Of a stretch of 64,000 nt of DNA, positions 24,978-35,197 are shown piece by piece (position 1 is the stretch's first letter; each line of letters opens with the position of its first letter). The stretch lies in contig CAXMOM010000034.1 in NCBI GenBank assembly GCA_964195425.1, forward strand, positions 1 through 64,000. Direction: 5' to 3'. The stretch is from Glaciecola sp964195425 (GTDB lineage: Bacteria; Pseudomonadota; Gammaproteobacteria; Enterobacterales; Alteromonadaceae). The notes below the pieces were generated by a model that saw nothing but the letters and a program-made list of their open reading frames with translations, ran no database searches and had not been told where the DNA came from. The position numbers were made by a program, and so were the translations under genes.

Positions 24978-26363
24978 ATGTCATTCAATATTGCACTAAG
25001 TGGCGTATCAGCGTCTCAAAAAGACTTAGATACCACAGCAAATAACATCGCGAACGTGAACACTGTAGGTTTTAAAGAATCTAGAGCCGAATTTGGTGAT
25101 GTATATGCAGCTTCATTACTGGCTTCTGGTAAAACAAAAGTAGGTGATGGTGTGTTAACTCAAGAGGTTTCACAGCAATTTTCTCAAGGGAGTTTGTCGT
25201 TTACTAACAACGCACTAGATTTAGCCATTACCGGTAATGGTTTCTTTGCCACAGTGCCTGAAATTACATCAAGAGATTTTTCATTCACCCGAGCTGGTCA
25301 ATTTAAGTTAGATGCAGACAACTTTGTGGTTAATTCTAGTGGTGACAATTTATTAGGATTCCCGGTTAACCCAGACGGCACCTCGGCCTCGGTAGCACTG
25401 AGTACCACCGAACCTGTTAGAATTCCAGATTCGTCGGGATCACCGCAAAAAACCACTGAAGTAGATGTACGTTTTAACTTACCCGCAGGCGACCCAGCTA
25501 AAACGCCTGGCGATTTTGACCCTACAGATCCTTTAACGTACAACGCAGCTACATCGGTAACCGTTTATGACTCATTAGGTGACAGTCACGTAATGACTTA
25601 CTTTTTTCTAAAAGACAACGATCCGACGTCTGTCAATGAATGGTATGTCGCCACTGCTGTTGACGACCAACTAATAGATGCAACAAATTCTGACGGAACT
25701 AACTCGGACGTTGCAACCGCGACTAACACAATGGGCACAAATACAGGTAATCCGGTAACCACTTCAAAAATGATATTCAGTGATGGTGGCGATTTTACGC
25801 GGATAGAATCGGCTGATGGTTTACCTCAACTGAACAGTAAATTTCAAACTGAACCCCTAGGTGAATTAATCTTAGCCAATGGTTCTGATCCTACCCAACA
25901 AATTACAGTGGATTTTAACTTGGACCCTTTAGGTGCCAACCCAAATGAGCCTACGCAATTTGCTTCGGCCTTTGAAGTTACCTCACTTGAACAAGATGGT
26001 TTACCGGTAGGGCGTTTAACCGGTATCGATATTTCTCCGGATGGTTTGGTTAGAGCAACATTTTCAAATGGTACATCGGAACCAATAGTGCGTGTGGCAC
26101 TAGCGCGCTTTTCAAATGAACAAGGCTTAACACAACAAAGCTCTACTCAGTGGAAAGAAAGTATATTATCGGGTGAAGCACTAGCCGGTGAAGCAACTAC
26201 CGGTACGTTTGGTGACATTAATTCGTCTGCGCTTGAACAAGCTAACGTTAATTTGACGACCGAGCTAATCGATATGATTATTGCGCAACGAAACTTCCAA
26301 GCTAACTCACGAGCGCTTGAAGTGAACAACCAGCTTAATCAGACAATATTGAATATTCGATAG
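24978..26363 (+). CDS. flgE: Flagellar hook protein FlgE
   Basis: FlgE builds the curved hook joining motor and filament. From ATG 24978 (461 aa; TAGGAG upstream) it has the rod/hook N-terminal motif (DTTANNIANVNTVGFKESRAEFGDVY), flg-domain hooks (LAITGNGFF, FSFTRAGQF), a variable middle, and the C-terminal helix VNLTTELIDMIIAQRNFQAN. Last gene of the flgB operon; a terminator follows directly. The in-frame start at 24915 lies inside flgD and is unlikely. Confidence 0.93.
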   Translation: MSFNIALSGVSASQKDLDTTANNIANVNTVGFKESRAEFGDVYAASLLASGKTKVGDGVLTQEVSQQFSQGSLSFTNNALDLAITGNGFFATVPEITSRDFSFTRAGQFKLDADNFVVNSSGDNLLGFPVNPDGTSASVALSTTEPVRIPDSSGSPQKTTEVDVRFNLPAGDPAKTPGDFDPTDPLTYNAATSVTVYDSLGDSHVMTYFFLKDNDPTSVNEWYVATAVDDQLIDATNSDGTNSDVATATNTMGTNTGNPVTTSKMIFSDGGDFTRIESADGLPQLNSKFQTEPLGELILANGSDPTQQITVDFNLDPLGANPNEPTQFASAFEVTSLEQDGLPVGRLTGIDISPDGLVRATFSNGTSEPIVRVALARFSNEQGLTQQSSTQWKESILSGEALAGEATTGTFGDINSSALEQANVNLTTELIDMIIAQRNFQANSRALEVNNQLNQTILNIR

Positions 26364-26372
26364 AAATTATGC

Positions 26373-26407
26373 GCTAGCGTCTAAGCAATAGGCGTTAGCA
26401 GTTTTTT
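26373..26407 (+). terminator. Terminator after flgE
   Basis: GCTAGCG (26373-26379) pairs with CGTTAGC (26393-26399, one G-U), followed by a T6 run at 26402-26407. It separates flgBCDE from the flgF operon; the rest of the 344-bp gap holds only the flgF promoter. Confidence 0.75.
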
Positions 26408-26604
26408 AGATGACATTTTATTACTATAAACGAGAGCTGGCACAACCATGCCTCTTGTGGCTAATTTTTGCCGTTTGCCGCCTTCTTTTTTTGACAAGAA
26501 GTGGCAACTAAATGACGATGACAATACTCCTTTTATTCACCGCGCCCATCCAAAAACTTCAATTTATTCAGTAATTTACATCTATATACTATAGTTTCAT
26601 GCTG

Positions 26605-26620
26605 TTGGCATGCTACTTGC
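26605..26620 (+). promoter_or_regulatory. Sigma-54 promoter of the flgF operon
   Basis: TTGGCATGCTACTTGC has GG and GC ten bases apart. The predicted start is near 26632, about 75 bp before flgF. Confidence 0.82.
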
Positions 26621-26707
26621 TTTTCCTTATTAAAGAGTTTATCTACGATTCATACAATCCAACGTTTTTGATGTTTCAATGTTGCGGTTATTGAGGTAAG
26701 GCAAAAT

Positions 26708-27451
26708 ATGGACAAGTTTCTTTATATCGCTGCAAGTGGTGCCAAACAAGATTTAATGGCAACCAGTGTGCGCGCTAACAATTTAGCTAACGCCCAAACA
26801 AACGGTTTTAAAGCACAGTTAGAACAAGCGCGTGCTATGCCTGCCTATGGTGAAGGATTCGCTTCTCGCGTATTCAGCATGACCGAAAGCCCGACGAATA
26901 ACTACGAAGGCGGTCCTATGATCACCACCGACCGGCCTTTAGATATCGCGGTACAAGGCGACGGTTGGTTTAGTGTACAAACAGAACTAGGCGAACAAGC
27001 ATTTACCCGCTCTGGTAGCTTAACCATGAGTGCAGATGGCGCATTGCTCGATCCAAAAGGCAATTTGATGATGGGCGAAAATGGTCCCATTTTTTTACCT
27101 GTACCCATCAATAATATTACCATAGCAGGTGACGGCACTATTTCAGCTCGTCTGCAAGGCGCACCTGAAAATGCAATGGAAGAAGTAGGTCGCTTGAAGC
27201 TTGTTAATCCGCCCATTGATCAAATTCAGCGTCGTGATGACGGTTTGTTTGGTTTGAAAAGTGGTGAAATAGCGCAGCAAGATCTTGGGGTAAGCGTAAA
27301 AGGCGGCATGCTTGAAGGTTCAAACGTAAATGCAGTAGATGAAATGGTCAATATGATTTCGATACAGCGACACTATGAAATGCAGGTTAAGTTAATGGGC
27401 AAGGCCGACGATTTGGCCACCCAGGGCAACATGTTACTCAGAATAATTTAA
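26708..27451 (+). CDS. flgF: Flagellar proximal rod protein FlgF
   Basis: Rod subunit linking the FlgB/FlgC part to the distal rod. The 247-aa product has the N-terminal motif RANNLANAQTNGFKAQLEQA, the flgE/F/G core (DIAVQGDGWFSVQ, FTRSGSLTM) and the C-terminal helix VNAVDEMVNMISIQRHYEMQ. GAGGTAAGG lies before ATG 26708. First gene after the sigma-54 promoter. Confidence 0.94.
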   Translation: MDKFLYIAASGAKQDLMATSVRANNLANAQTNGFKAQLEQARAMPAYGEGFASRVFSMTESPTNNYEGGPMITTDRPLDIAVQGDGWFSVQTELGEQAFTRSGSLTMSADGALLDPKGNLMMGENGPIFLPVPINNITIAGDGTISARLQGAPENAMEEVGRLKLVNPPIDQIQRRDDGLFGLKSGEIAQQDLGVSVKGGMLEGSNVNAVDEMVNMISIQRHYEMQVKLMGKADDLATQGNMLLRII

Positions 27452-27504
27452 GTAGAATAATTTAATTAGAATATGCGAAATTTGTATTCGCTAAGGTTAA
27501 GATT

Positions 27505-28293
27505 ATGCATCCAGCACTATGGATAAGTAAAACAGGATTAGACGCAGCGCAAACCGATGTGTCGGTAGTATCAAACAACTTGGCTAACGCCAGTACTGTG
27601 GGTTTCAAAAAAGACCGTGCGGTGTTTGAAGACTTGTTATATCAAAACATCAACCAGCCAGGCGGGCGGTCTTCAGCCGATACAGAATTACCTTCAGGGT
27701 TAATGCTTGGCTCAGGCTCTAAAGTGGTTGCTACACAAAAAACACATACGCAGGGCAACTTGCTAACCACTGAAAACGCGCTTGATATGTCGATTCAAGG
27801 TCGCGGTTTTTTTGAAATTCAAATGCCAGATGGCAGCAGCTCATACACGCGAAACGGTCAGTTTACCTTAAATGACCAGGGCCAAATGGTTACGCCTGGT
27901 GCAGGATTAGTATTACAACCTGTTATTACACTGCCACCAGATGCCCAGCAAGTTACTATTTCACAAGATGGTGAAGTATCAGCGCAGCTGCGCGGACAAG
28001 CCACGCCTCAAGTGCTTGGACAACTTAATCTTGCCGATTTTATTAATCCGGTAGGCCTGCAGCCCATTGGACAAAACTTGTACGTTGAAACAGGTGCGTC
28101 AGGAAACCCAATACAAGGGATCCCAGGTTTAGAAGGTTTAGGCACTGTGGCACAAGGTTCGCTTGAAACATCTAACGTAAACGTGACTGAAGAATTGGTT
28201 AATTTGATTGAAAGCCAGCGTTTATATGAAATGAACTCAAAGGTAATTTCAGCAGTTGATCAAATGCTAGGTCAGGTTATTCAGCAGCTTTAA
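27505..28293 (+). CDS. flgG: Flagellar distal rod protein FlgG
   Basis: Main subunit of the distal rod that crosses the periplasm. The 262-aa product is one of the most conserved flagellar proteins: MHPALWISKTGLDAAQ at the start, VSNNLANASTVGFKKDRAVF, MSIQGRGFFEIQ, YTRNGQFTL, and the terminal VNVTEELVNLIESQRLYEMN. Length fits the family. Confidence 0.95.
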   Translation: MHPALWISKTGLDAAQTDVSVVSNNLANASTVGFKKDRAVFEDLLYQNINQPGGRSSADTELPSGLMLGSGSKVVATQKTHTQGNLLTTENALDMSIQGRGFFEIQMPDGSSSYTRNGQFTLNDQGQMVTPGAGLVLQPVITLPPDAQQVTISQDGEVSAQLRGQATPQVLGQLNLADFINPVGLQPIGQNLYVETGASGNPIQGIPGLEGLGTVAQGSLETSNVNVTEELVNLIESQRLYEMNSKVISAVDQMLGQVIQQL

Positions 28294-28387
28294 GATTTCA
28301 ATGGTCTTTATAAGGGCAGTCAATAACTTATTTTCATCGCGCTTTCTTCACCGCGTTTTATTTAACGGCACAGCAAAGAGACTTTAC

Positions 28388-29113
28388 ATGACAGTTTACC
28401 AAAGTATTCAGCATTGGCTTAACCAGCCTATAGTTTCCGCCTTATTGGTGGTGATTGTAGTTGCAATGTTAACTGGGTGCAATGCAACCAATAGTCAACA
28501 AATAGCCGCGAACGACCCCTTTTACGCGCCTGCTGTGGCGGTGCCCACCCGCGATGAGATTTCCAGTACCGGTAGCCTGTTTTCTGCCTCCATGGCCAAT
28601 AGCTTATATTCAGACGTAAAAGCAAGACGGGTAGGTGACATTATTACCGTTACTTTGCAAGAAAATACTAACGCCAGCAAAAGTGCTGGCACAAGTTCTT
28701 CTAAGGAAAGCTCTGTTGATCTTAATCCAATAATAGGTTTGGGCGGAAATGCTATACGCATCGGTAAACAAGCGATTCAGTTAGGTGTTGACGGTTCAAA
28801 TGAATTTTCCGGCGACGCCCAAGCAAGTCAAAGCAATAGTTTACAAGGTAGTATTTCAGTCACGGTAGTAGACGTTCTGGCCAATCAGAACCTTATTATA
28901 CGCGGCGAAAAATGGTTGACCTTAAATAGTGGTGATGAGTACATTCGCTTAACCGGTGTAATACGTCCTGCCGATATCACCCCAACAAACGATATTCAAT
29001 CCACTAAAATTGCCAATGCTCGCATTCAATATAGTGGCACAGGTAGTTTTGCCAGATCGCAAGAAAAAGGCTGGATGACTAAGTTCTTCTCTTCAACATG
29101 GTGGCCGTTATGA
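28388..29113 (+). CDS. flgH: Flagellar L-ring lipoprotein FlgH
   Basis: FlgH forms the outer-membrane L ring around the rod. From ATG 28388 (241 aa) it has a lipoprotein signal ending AMLTGC, then LYSDVKARRVGDIITV, GSISVTVVDVLANQNLIIRG and RPADI near the C-terminus. The frame is open from 28301 but the extra 29 residues precede the signal peptide and are not credible. Its stop overlaps the flgI start as ATGA. Confidence 0.92.
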   Translation: MTVYQSIQHWLNQPIVSALLVVIVVAMLTGCNATNSQQIAANDPFYAPAVAVPTRDEISSTGSLFSASMANSLYSDVKARRVGDIITVTLQENTNASKSAGTSSSKESSVDLNPIIGLGGNAIRIGKQAIQLGVDGSNEFSGDAQASQSNSLQGSISVTVVDVLANQNLIIRGEKWLTLNSGDEYIRLTGVIRPADITPTNDIQSTKIANARIQYSGTGSFARSQEKGWMTKFFSSTWWPL

Positions 29114-30255
29114 TAAATATATTTGTTAAGTTTTTGGTAAAATTCGTCGTTAGTTTGTCAGTTGCCTTTATGTTGTTGGCTTACTGCGCGCAATTAGGCG
29201 CTGCTCAGCGCATAAAAGACCTTGCCAGTGTGCAGGGTGTGCGTTCAAACCAACTGGTAGGTTTTGGTTTAGTGGTTGGCTTGCCAGGTACCGGCGAAAC
29301 CTCACCTTTTACTGAGCAGTCTTTTAGGACCATGTTAAGTAATTTTGGTATAAGTTTAGACCCCAATGTAAAACCTAAAATCAAAAATGTAGCAGCGGTA
29401 GCAATACATGCTGACTTACCCGCCTTTACCAAACCCGGCCAGACCATAGATATAACGGTATCGTCTATAGGTGAAGCAAGTAGTTTGCAAGGTGGCACTT
29501 TACTTCAAACATTTTTACGTGGTCTTGACGGTGAGGTTTATGCGGTTGCCCAAGGCAGCTTAGTTGTTTCTGGTTTTGGCGCGCAAGGAAACGATGGCTC
29601 GCGTATTGTCAGTAACACACCAACGGTGGGTACTATTGCAAATGGCGCAATAGTTGAGCGCACAGTAGCGCATGGACTCATGCAAAACGATTACTTAACC
29701 TTAAATTTAAACAATCCCGATTTTTCAACTGCCCAAGCCCTAGCCGATGAAATTAATAATCGCCTTGGAGCCGATCCAGCTAATGGTTATGCCATTGCTA
29801 CTCCTTTAGATGCCGCTTCTGTAAGAGTCAGTGCGCCAAGAGATGTGGGGCAGCGCGTTGGCTTTTTAGCGACCATTGAAAATTTTGAATTTACGCCTGC
29901 AATAGGACCTGCTCGAGTGGTCATAAATAGTCGCACCGGCACTATTGTAATAGGGCAAGAAGTTAGACTTAGAGCCGCCGCTATTACCCATGGCGGATTA
30001 ACGGTGACTATTACCGAAGCGCCGCAAATTGTTCAACCTAATGCATTTGCAAACGGTGAAACGGTAGGGATAAACCAATCTATTGTAGACGTTCAGTTAG
30101 ACGACAGCCGTATGTTCAAGTTTGAACCGGGTGTAAGTCTGGAGGAACTCGTGCGAGCGGTCAATCAAATTGGTGCGGCGCCAGGTGATTTAATGGCTAT
30201 TTTAGAGGCGCTTCGCCAAGCCGGAGCGTTGCAAGGCGAGTTAATTGTCATATAA
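29110..30255 (+). CDS. flgI: Flagellar P-ring protein FlgI
   Basis: FlgI forms the periplasmic P ring in the peptidoglycan layer, helped by FlgA. The 381-aa product has a signal peptide (hydrophobic to about residue 28, ending LGAAQ) and the family body: IKDLASVQGVRSNQLVGFGL, GLPGTGE, IDITVSSIG, AQGSL, RIVSNTPTVGTIANGA and the C-terminal LVRAVNQIGAAPGDLMAIL. ATG 29110 overlaps the flgH stop and is preferred over ATG 29098; GGTGG precedes it. Confidence 0.93.
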   Translation: MINIFVKFLVKFVVSLSVAFMLLAYCAQLGAAQRIKDLASVQGVRSNQLVGFGLVVGLPGTGETSPFTEQSFRTMLSNFGISLDPNVKPKIKNVAAVAIHADLPAFTKPGQTIDITVSSIGEASSLQGGTLLQTFLRGLDGEVYAVAQGSLVVSGFGAQGNDGSRIVSNTPTVGTIANGAIVERTVAHGLMQNDYLTLNLNNPDFSTAQALADEINNRLGADPANGYAIATPLDAASVRVSAPRDVGQRVGFLATIENFEFTPAIGPARVVINSRTGTIVIGQEVRLRAAAITHGGLTVTITEAPQIVQPNAFANGETVGINQSIVDVQLDDSRMFKFEPGVSLEELVRAVNQIGAAPGDLMAILEALRQAGALQGELIVI

Positions 30256-30332
30256 ATGACGCAACGAGCTATATACATAGCATGCAAAATACACGTAAGA
30301 AACACTAAAAAAATAGTAGAAGTAGGTAATTT

Positions 30333-31280
30333 ATGGACACGTCAGCAACCGCAAAATCACAGCTTGAAATGTCACGCTCGGTGCACGATATTGGGGGCTT
30401 AGATACCCTGCGTGCAGCGGCTAAAAGTGGCGACGAAGGTGCGCTTGAAGAGGCGGCTAAACAGTTTGAAGCGATATTTGTGCAAATGCTGTTGAAATCG
30501 ATGCGCCAAGCACAAGATGCGCTTGCCGATAAAGACAGTCCATTTAATTCCGAACAGGTAAAATTTTATCGCGGCATGTATGACCAACAACTCGCTACTG
30601 ACTTATCTACCAAAGGTAATATTGGCCTAGCAGATGTTATTATCCAGCAAATGGGCACTGGAAATGGTGTAACACCTGCCAGTGCGGTGCGCACAGATGG
30701 TAATTTGTCGGCGCTAAATCGCCAGCAGGTTATGCTGCGTAAGAGTAATGAAAATGCACTCTTTGGTGATGTAAGTAACGCTAATCAGGCTACTAAGAAA
30801 GCCGCGTTTAGTTCTCCTCAAGACTTTGTCCAGCAATTGTATCCACAAGCCATTGCGGCGGCTGAAAAACTAAATATTGATCCTAAAGCCCTCCTCGCAC
30901 AAGCCGCAGTTGAAACCGGCTGGGGTAAATTTGTGATTCATAAGCAAGATGGCGTCAGCTCAAATAACTTATTCGGTATTAAGGCTGACAAACGTTGGGA
31001 AGGCGGCAAAGCGGTGGTGGATACGCTAGAGTATGTAAACAACATCCCAGAAAAACAACAGGCTGCGTTTAGAAGTTACGTCGATGTTGGTGATTCCCTC
31101 AACGATTACATTCAATTCGTTCAATCAAATCCGCGTTATGAACGCGCGTTAGAAAATACAAGCTCACCTAAGCAATATTTTAAAGAGTTGCAGCAAGCCG
31201 GTTATGCGACCGACCCTGCATATGCAGATAAAGTAATGTCGGTTTACAACGGAGACTTATTAAATGACTTATTACCATAG
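30333..31280 (+). CDS. flgJ: Rod-cap and peptidoglycan hydrolase FlgJ
   Basis: Two-domain protein: the N-terminal part (about 1-110) caps the growing rod, and the C-terminal part (about 160-310) is a glucosaminidase that opens peptidoglycan for it. Rod-cap motifs: AAKQFEAIFVQMLLKSMRQA and YRGMYDQQLATDLS. Hydrolase motifs: AAVETGWGK with candidate catalytic E194, SSNNLFGIKAD, and a Tyr-rich C-terminus. At 315 aa it is the fused form usual in gammaproteobacteria, with no truncation. Confidence 0.93.
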   Translation: MDTSATAKSQLEMSRSVHDIGGLDTLRAAAKSGDEGALEEAAKQFEAIFVQMLLKSMRQAQDALADKDSPFNSEQVKFYRGMYDQQLATDLSTKGNIGLADVIIQQMGTGNGVTPASAVRTDGNLSALNRQQVMLRKSNENALFGDVSNANQATKKAAFSSPQDFVQQLYPQAIAAAEKLNIDPKALLAQAAVETGWGKFVIHKQDGVSSNNLFGIKADKRWEGGKAVVDTLEYVNNIPEKQQAAFRSYVDVGDSLNDYIQFVQSNPRYERALENTSSPKQYFKELQQAGYATDPAYADKVMSVYNGDLLNDLLP

Positions 31281-31400
31281 TTATTGCAGTAACTATTGCC
31301 ATAGCGATTACTTAAATCGAGGTAACAATAGTTCTATAAATAAGCGTACTTCTTTAGGCCTTATTTTTCCCGTTAAGTATTCGTTTGCAGAGGTTTCACA

Positions 31401-33545
31401 ATGATTAGGAATGCCGATTTATTTACCATGGCAACCTCTGGTCTAAATGCAAGTAACAGACTACTTACTACGACCAGTAATAACATTGCCAATATTAACA
31501 GTGAAGGCTATGTAAGAGAGCGCACCGAATTTACATCAAGACTAGGAGGGGGTGTCGATTTTGGCTTTACCGACAGAGTGCTCGATGTTTTCGCACAAAA
31601 TCAACTTCGCCGAGATACCAGCATGGTGGGTGAGCATCAAGCATTTAACGATAGAGTAGGAAGTTTAGACAATGTACTGGCATCTGAAGCAAACAGTATC
31701 TCTGCTTCTATGACACGTTTTTTTGGCGCTTTGCAAACTGCTACTGACGACCCCACAAATATGCCATCACGCGACGCTGTGATTGGCGAAGCACAAGGCA
31801 TGCTTAACCGAGTAAACCAACTAGGTGAGTTTTTGCGTGTGAAAGAAGAAGAAACAGAGCTGCAAATTCAAAGCACCGTAAAAACCGCGAATGCACTTGT
31901 TGAGCAAATTGGTAATTTGAATGAAGCCATTCAAGTGGCTAAAGGTAACTCCAATGTAGATACTCCTTCGAAACTGCTTAATCAGCGTGATAAAGCTATT
32001 TTAGAGTTATCGGAGTTAGTCGCAATTGATGTACGTTCAGGTTCAAACGCAGGGCATGGCGTAGTCGTAAATTTGAAAAGTGGTGAGTCACTTGTATTGG
32101 CCGACGGTGCATTCAATGTATTTGCTGTCGGTGGCGAGCCAGACTATACAAACCGTGACTTAAAACTTCAAACCAATTATTCACCGCCCAAACAAAACAC
32201 GACTATTAATATACTAGAACAGAAGTTAGGCGGGGCATTGGGCGGCGTATTCAGATACCGAGAGCAAGTACTAGAGCCCGCTCAGCGCGACTTAGGGAAA
32301 TTAGCGACAGTATTAGCCGACACCTTAAATACGCAAAACCGTCAGGGCATGGATTTAGACCAACAGTTAGGTTCAAATTTATTTCAGATCGCTGAGTTCA
32401 AAGCCATTAATTATCCTCAAAATTCAGACTTATCCTTAGGCGTGACTGGACGCATACGCGAAGGCGCTAGCGGTGATTTAACCAGCAACGATTACAAAAT
32501 AACGGTGCTTACCTCACCCACGGGCTCACCTGCAACATTTGACGTTGAGGTAGCTGCAGTAAAAACTGATGGTCAGCCAGAGCTAGATCGCGACAACAAT
32601 CCTATTATGCAAGTGTTGACGGTTAATGCCGAGAGCGGAACCTACAACGCAACCATTGGTGGCATTGAATTAGAATTTCGCAATGCAAGTGCTTACGCGG
32701 TTGGCGATGCTTTTTTAGTGCAACCTACGCGAGTGGCGGCAGCGAACTTAAATCTTGCCACCACGCGAGCCGAGGATCTAGCGTTTGCTAAACCCCTTCG
32801 AGTAGATACCAGCATAAATAATTTGGGTGATGCACAACTTATTGGCACAACCATTAGTAACGCAGCTGTTGATTTAAGCTTTGCCAACCCAGATGCGTCT
32901 GCCTTTAACGGTAATTTGGGTTTGCAAAATGCGGCTGAGTCACCGTCGCCAATATTTGGCGCTCCGGTTAAAGTCAGATTTACCGCTCCCGACGCATACG
33001 AGGTTCTCGACAGTGCTAACCAGGTGATTAGCTCGGTAACAGGAGCAAGTGATTTAAATAACCTACTGGCGCAAGCAAAAGACAGCGGTTCGCCGGCATG
33101 GCCAGGCGAATTTTCTGCGTTGAATGATTACCCCGGCTACGACTTTTCATTGCAAGGCAAGCCTGCAGTAGGAGATGAGTTTACGCTTGGCTACAACACT
33201 AACGGTTTAAACGATAATCGCAATGCCATTGAAATGGCAACTATGCAGCAAAAAGATTTTGTACGACTGAGTAACGGGGGACAAGGCAATAAATCTACGT
33301 TTAACGAAGCTTATGCATCGTTAGTCGGGCAGGTAGGTAGTGCCTCTGCAGGTTCAAAAATTGATTTGGAGGCCGCCAAAGTAATGCAAATCCAATCTTC
33401 AGACTGGTTTGAATCAACTTCAGGCGTAAGCTTAGATGAAGAAGCCGCTAACTTAATTCAATTCCAACAGTCATATGCGGCAGCGGCAAGAATTCTGACA
33501 ACTGCTCAACAAATGTTTGACACAATTTTGCAAGTCGCGCGTTAG
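31401..33545 (+). CDS. flgK: Hook-filament junction protein FlgK
   Basis: First junction protein (HAP1), placed between hook and filament. The 714-aa product has the N-terminal motif SGLNASNRLLTTTSNNIANINSEGYVRERTEF and the C-terminal helix SGVSLDEEAANLIQFQQSYAAAARILTTAQQMFDTIL. It is longer than enteric FlgK (about 550 aa); the extra length is in the middle (about 340-600), the surface-exposed part. Exported with the chaperone FlgN. Confidence 0.93.
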   Translation: MIRNADLFTMATSGLNASNRLLTTTSNNIANINSEGYVRERTEFTSRLGGGVDFGFTDRVLDVFAQNQLRRDTSMVGEHQAFNDRVGSLDNVLASEANSISASMTRFFGALQTATDDPTNMPSRDAVIGEAQGMLNRVNQLGEFLRVKEEETELQIQSTVKTANALVEQIGNLNEAIQVAKGNSNVDTPSKLLNQRDKAILELSELVAIDVRSGSNAGHGVVVNLKSGESLVLADGAFNVFAVGGEPDYTNRDLKLQTNYSPPKQNTTINILEQKLGGALGGVFRYREQVLEPAQRDLGKLATVLADTLNTQNRQGMDLDQQLGSNLFQIAEFKAINYPQNSDLSLGVTGRIREGASGDLTSNDYKITVLTSPTGSPATFDVEVAAVKTDGQPELDRDNNPIMQVLTVNAESGTYNATIGGIELEFRNASAYAVGDAFLVQPTRVAAANLNLATTRAEDLAFAKPLRVDTSINNLGDAQLIGTTISNAAVDLSFANPDASAFNGNLGLQNAAESPSPIFGAPVKVRFTAPDAYEVLDSANQVISSVTGASDLNNLLAQAKDSGSPAWPGEFSALNDYPGYDFSLQGKPAVGDEFTLGYNTNGLNDNRNAIEMATMQQKDFVRLSNGGQGNKSTFNEAYASLVGQVGSASAGSKIDLEAAKVMQIQSSDWFESTSGVSLDEEAANLIQFQQSYAAAARILTTAQQMFDTILQVAR

Positions 33546-33559
33546 CGGTAGGGTAAATA

Positions 33560-34783
33560 ATGAGAATAACCACTAATTTAATTTTTGATAAAAACTTCAG
33601 GGCTATTAATAATAGCCAGGCCGAGCTGTCTGATATTCAAACTCAACTTGCCAGTGGTAAAAAACTGTTGAGGCCTTCCGACGATCCGGTGGGTGCGTCT
33701 CAGGTAATTCGTCTTACCGAAGAAATTGATAAAATTGCCCAGTATAAGCGTAACAACGATTTAGTGACCAACGCACTAGAACTGCAAGAAACTAGTTTGC
33801 GTAGCATTAACGATGTGGTTAATCGTGCGCGAGTATTAACGGTTCAATCGGGTAACGGCATATTGTCAGACGCTGATAAACAAGCGCTAGGCGCTGAAGT
33901 TGAGCAACTGCGTAATCAAGTTATCGATTTGATGAACACGCAAAATGCCAGTGGCGAATATATTTTTGCCGGTTATCAATCCTCTAGTCAAGCATTTGAG
34001 TTTAATCCTAGTGCTGTCGACAATCACATAATGTTTGTAGGCGACAACGGTACCAACCTTACTCAGCTGTCTGATAGTGTAACGATTCAAAGTACAACAT
34101 CGGGCAAGACTTTATTTGAAGATGTGCGTGCAAGGCTAGACTTTTCCTTCTCAAACGTCAGCGGGGTTTCTTTTGATGACTATAAAATCAAAAATCAAGG
34201 AACCTTTGATAGTTTTCATTCAGATAACTTTAACCCAGTGGTACCAGCAAACAATCAATATAGATTTGATGTGGTGTCGCCAAGTGAAATTCAGGTAACT
34301 AATGTTGGCACAGGCGTATTAGTGGATACATTACCTTTTGAAAATGGCACAGCAGTGACCTTCAATGGGGTTGAGTTAACAATACAGGGCGGCCCGGGTG
34401 ATAGTTTCCAGATAGACTTGAATAGGCCAAATAAGACCAACTTAGCAGAAACCCTTCATAATATGTATTTGGCTCTGAACGATCCTAGCTTAGACCAGCA
34501 ACAGTTTTCAGCCATCATAGACGACACCCTTGTAGGAATTGATAACGGTTTGAGTAAAATGGGCCGAGAAAATTCATCAATAGGAGCTCGTTTAAATATT
34601 GCAGAGTCGGTTGAAGGTTCATTGCTCGATTCAGAAATTGCTAATCGACAAGCGCGCTCTTCAATAGAAGATGTAGACTATGCTTTTGCTTCGTCTGAAT
34701 TTGCAAAACAAGAAACGGCACTGGAAGCAGCGTTCGCCACCTTTCCGCGAGTAGCTAATTTGTCACTGTTTAACTATATATAG
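33560..34783 (+). CDS. flgL: Hook-filament junction protein FlgL
   Basis: Second junction protein (HAP3), on which the filament starts. The 407-aa product shows flagellin-like ends: N-terminal AELSDIQTQLASGKKLLRPSDDPVGASQVI and C-terminal DVDYAFASSEFAKQETALEAAFATF. It ends SLFNYI. Last gene of the flgF operon; a strong terminator follows about 65 bp later. It is 14 bp from flgK. Confidence 0.93.
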   Translation: MRITTNLIFDKNFRAINNSQAELSDIQTQLASGKKLLRPSDDPVGASQVIRLTEEIDKIAQYKRNNDLVTNALELQETSLRSINDVVNRARVLTVQSGNGILSDADKQALGAEVEQLRNQVIDLMNTQNASGEYIFAGYQSSSQAFEFNPSAVDNHIMFVGDNGTNLTQLSDSVTIQSTTSGKTLFEDVRARLDFSFSNVSGVSFDDYKIKNQGTFDSFHSDNFNPVVPANNQYRFDVVSPSEIQVTNVGTGVLVDTLPFENGTAVTFNGVELTIQGGPGDSFQIDLNRPNKTNLAETLHNMYLALNDPSLDQQQFSAIIDDTLVGIDNGLSKMGRENSSIGARLNIAESVEGSLLDSEIANRQARSSIEDVDYAFASSEFAKQETALEAAFATFPRVANLSLFNYI

Positions 34784-34846
34784 CACACCAATATAGGTCA
34801 TTACGCCAATACTGTAGTCATGATTGCTTAATATTTAGTCATATTA

Positions 34847-34878
34847 AACGCCCAATTCTCAACAAATTGGGCGTTTTT
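34847..34878 (+). terminator. Terminator after flgL
   Basis: AACGCCCAATT (34847-34857) pairs perfectly with AATTGGGCGTT (34865-34875) across a seven-base loop and runs into a T5 tract. It closes the flgF-flgL operon and isolates the flagellin genes. Confidence 0.92.
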
Positions 34879-35041
34879 GCATTTTCTATTAAATATATCT
34901 CAAAATATTCATTTCTTAAAAAACAAATTTTTTCCTTCGTTAAACCACCGATTTATTCATTTTTTTCTGTGTTCATTTTTTAAGGGCGGCAATTTGTTGC
35001 CGCTTTTTGCCTCTTTCATGTATTTCTTTTGCAAATTAAAT

Positions 35042-35068
35042 TAAAGGGAATGTGTCGAGTGTCGATAC
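35042..35068 (+). promoter_or_regulatory. Sigma-28 promoter of the first flagellin gene
   Basis: TAAA (35042-35045), fifteen bases, GTCGATAC (35061-35068). The predicted start near 35076 gives a leader of about 120 nt. Confidence 0.9.
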
Positions 35069-35113
35069 CCTTTCTGAGAGAGCCAGTACATACAAGTTTG
35101 TTAATAGCAATTT

Positions 35114-35174
35114 GTATGTTCTACATATGAAACTAAATCACCGGAGTAAAGTCCGGCTTGCCAGCCAGTGCTGG
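35114..35174 (+). promoter_or_regulatory. Structured leader of the first flagellin mRNA
   Basis: Three short hairpins lie between the sigma-28 start and the ribosome site: TATGT/ACATA (from 35115), CCGGA/TCCGG (35141-35156) and CCAGC/GCTGG (35161-35174). They end 14 bases before GGAGAGA. This could control mRNA stability or translation, as known for flagellin leaders bound by CsrA-type proteins. Pieces of this leader recur at 38009-38069. Confidence 0.5.
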
Positions 35175-35197
35175 ACTGAGAGTGTAGGAGAGACTAT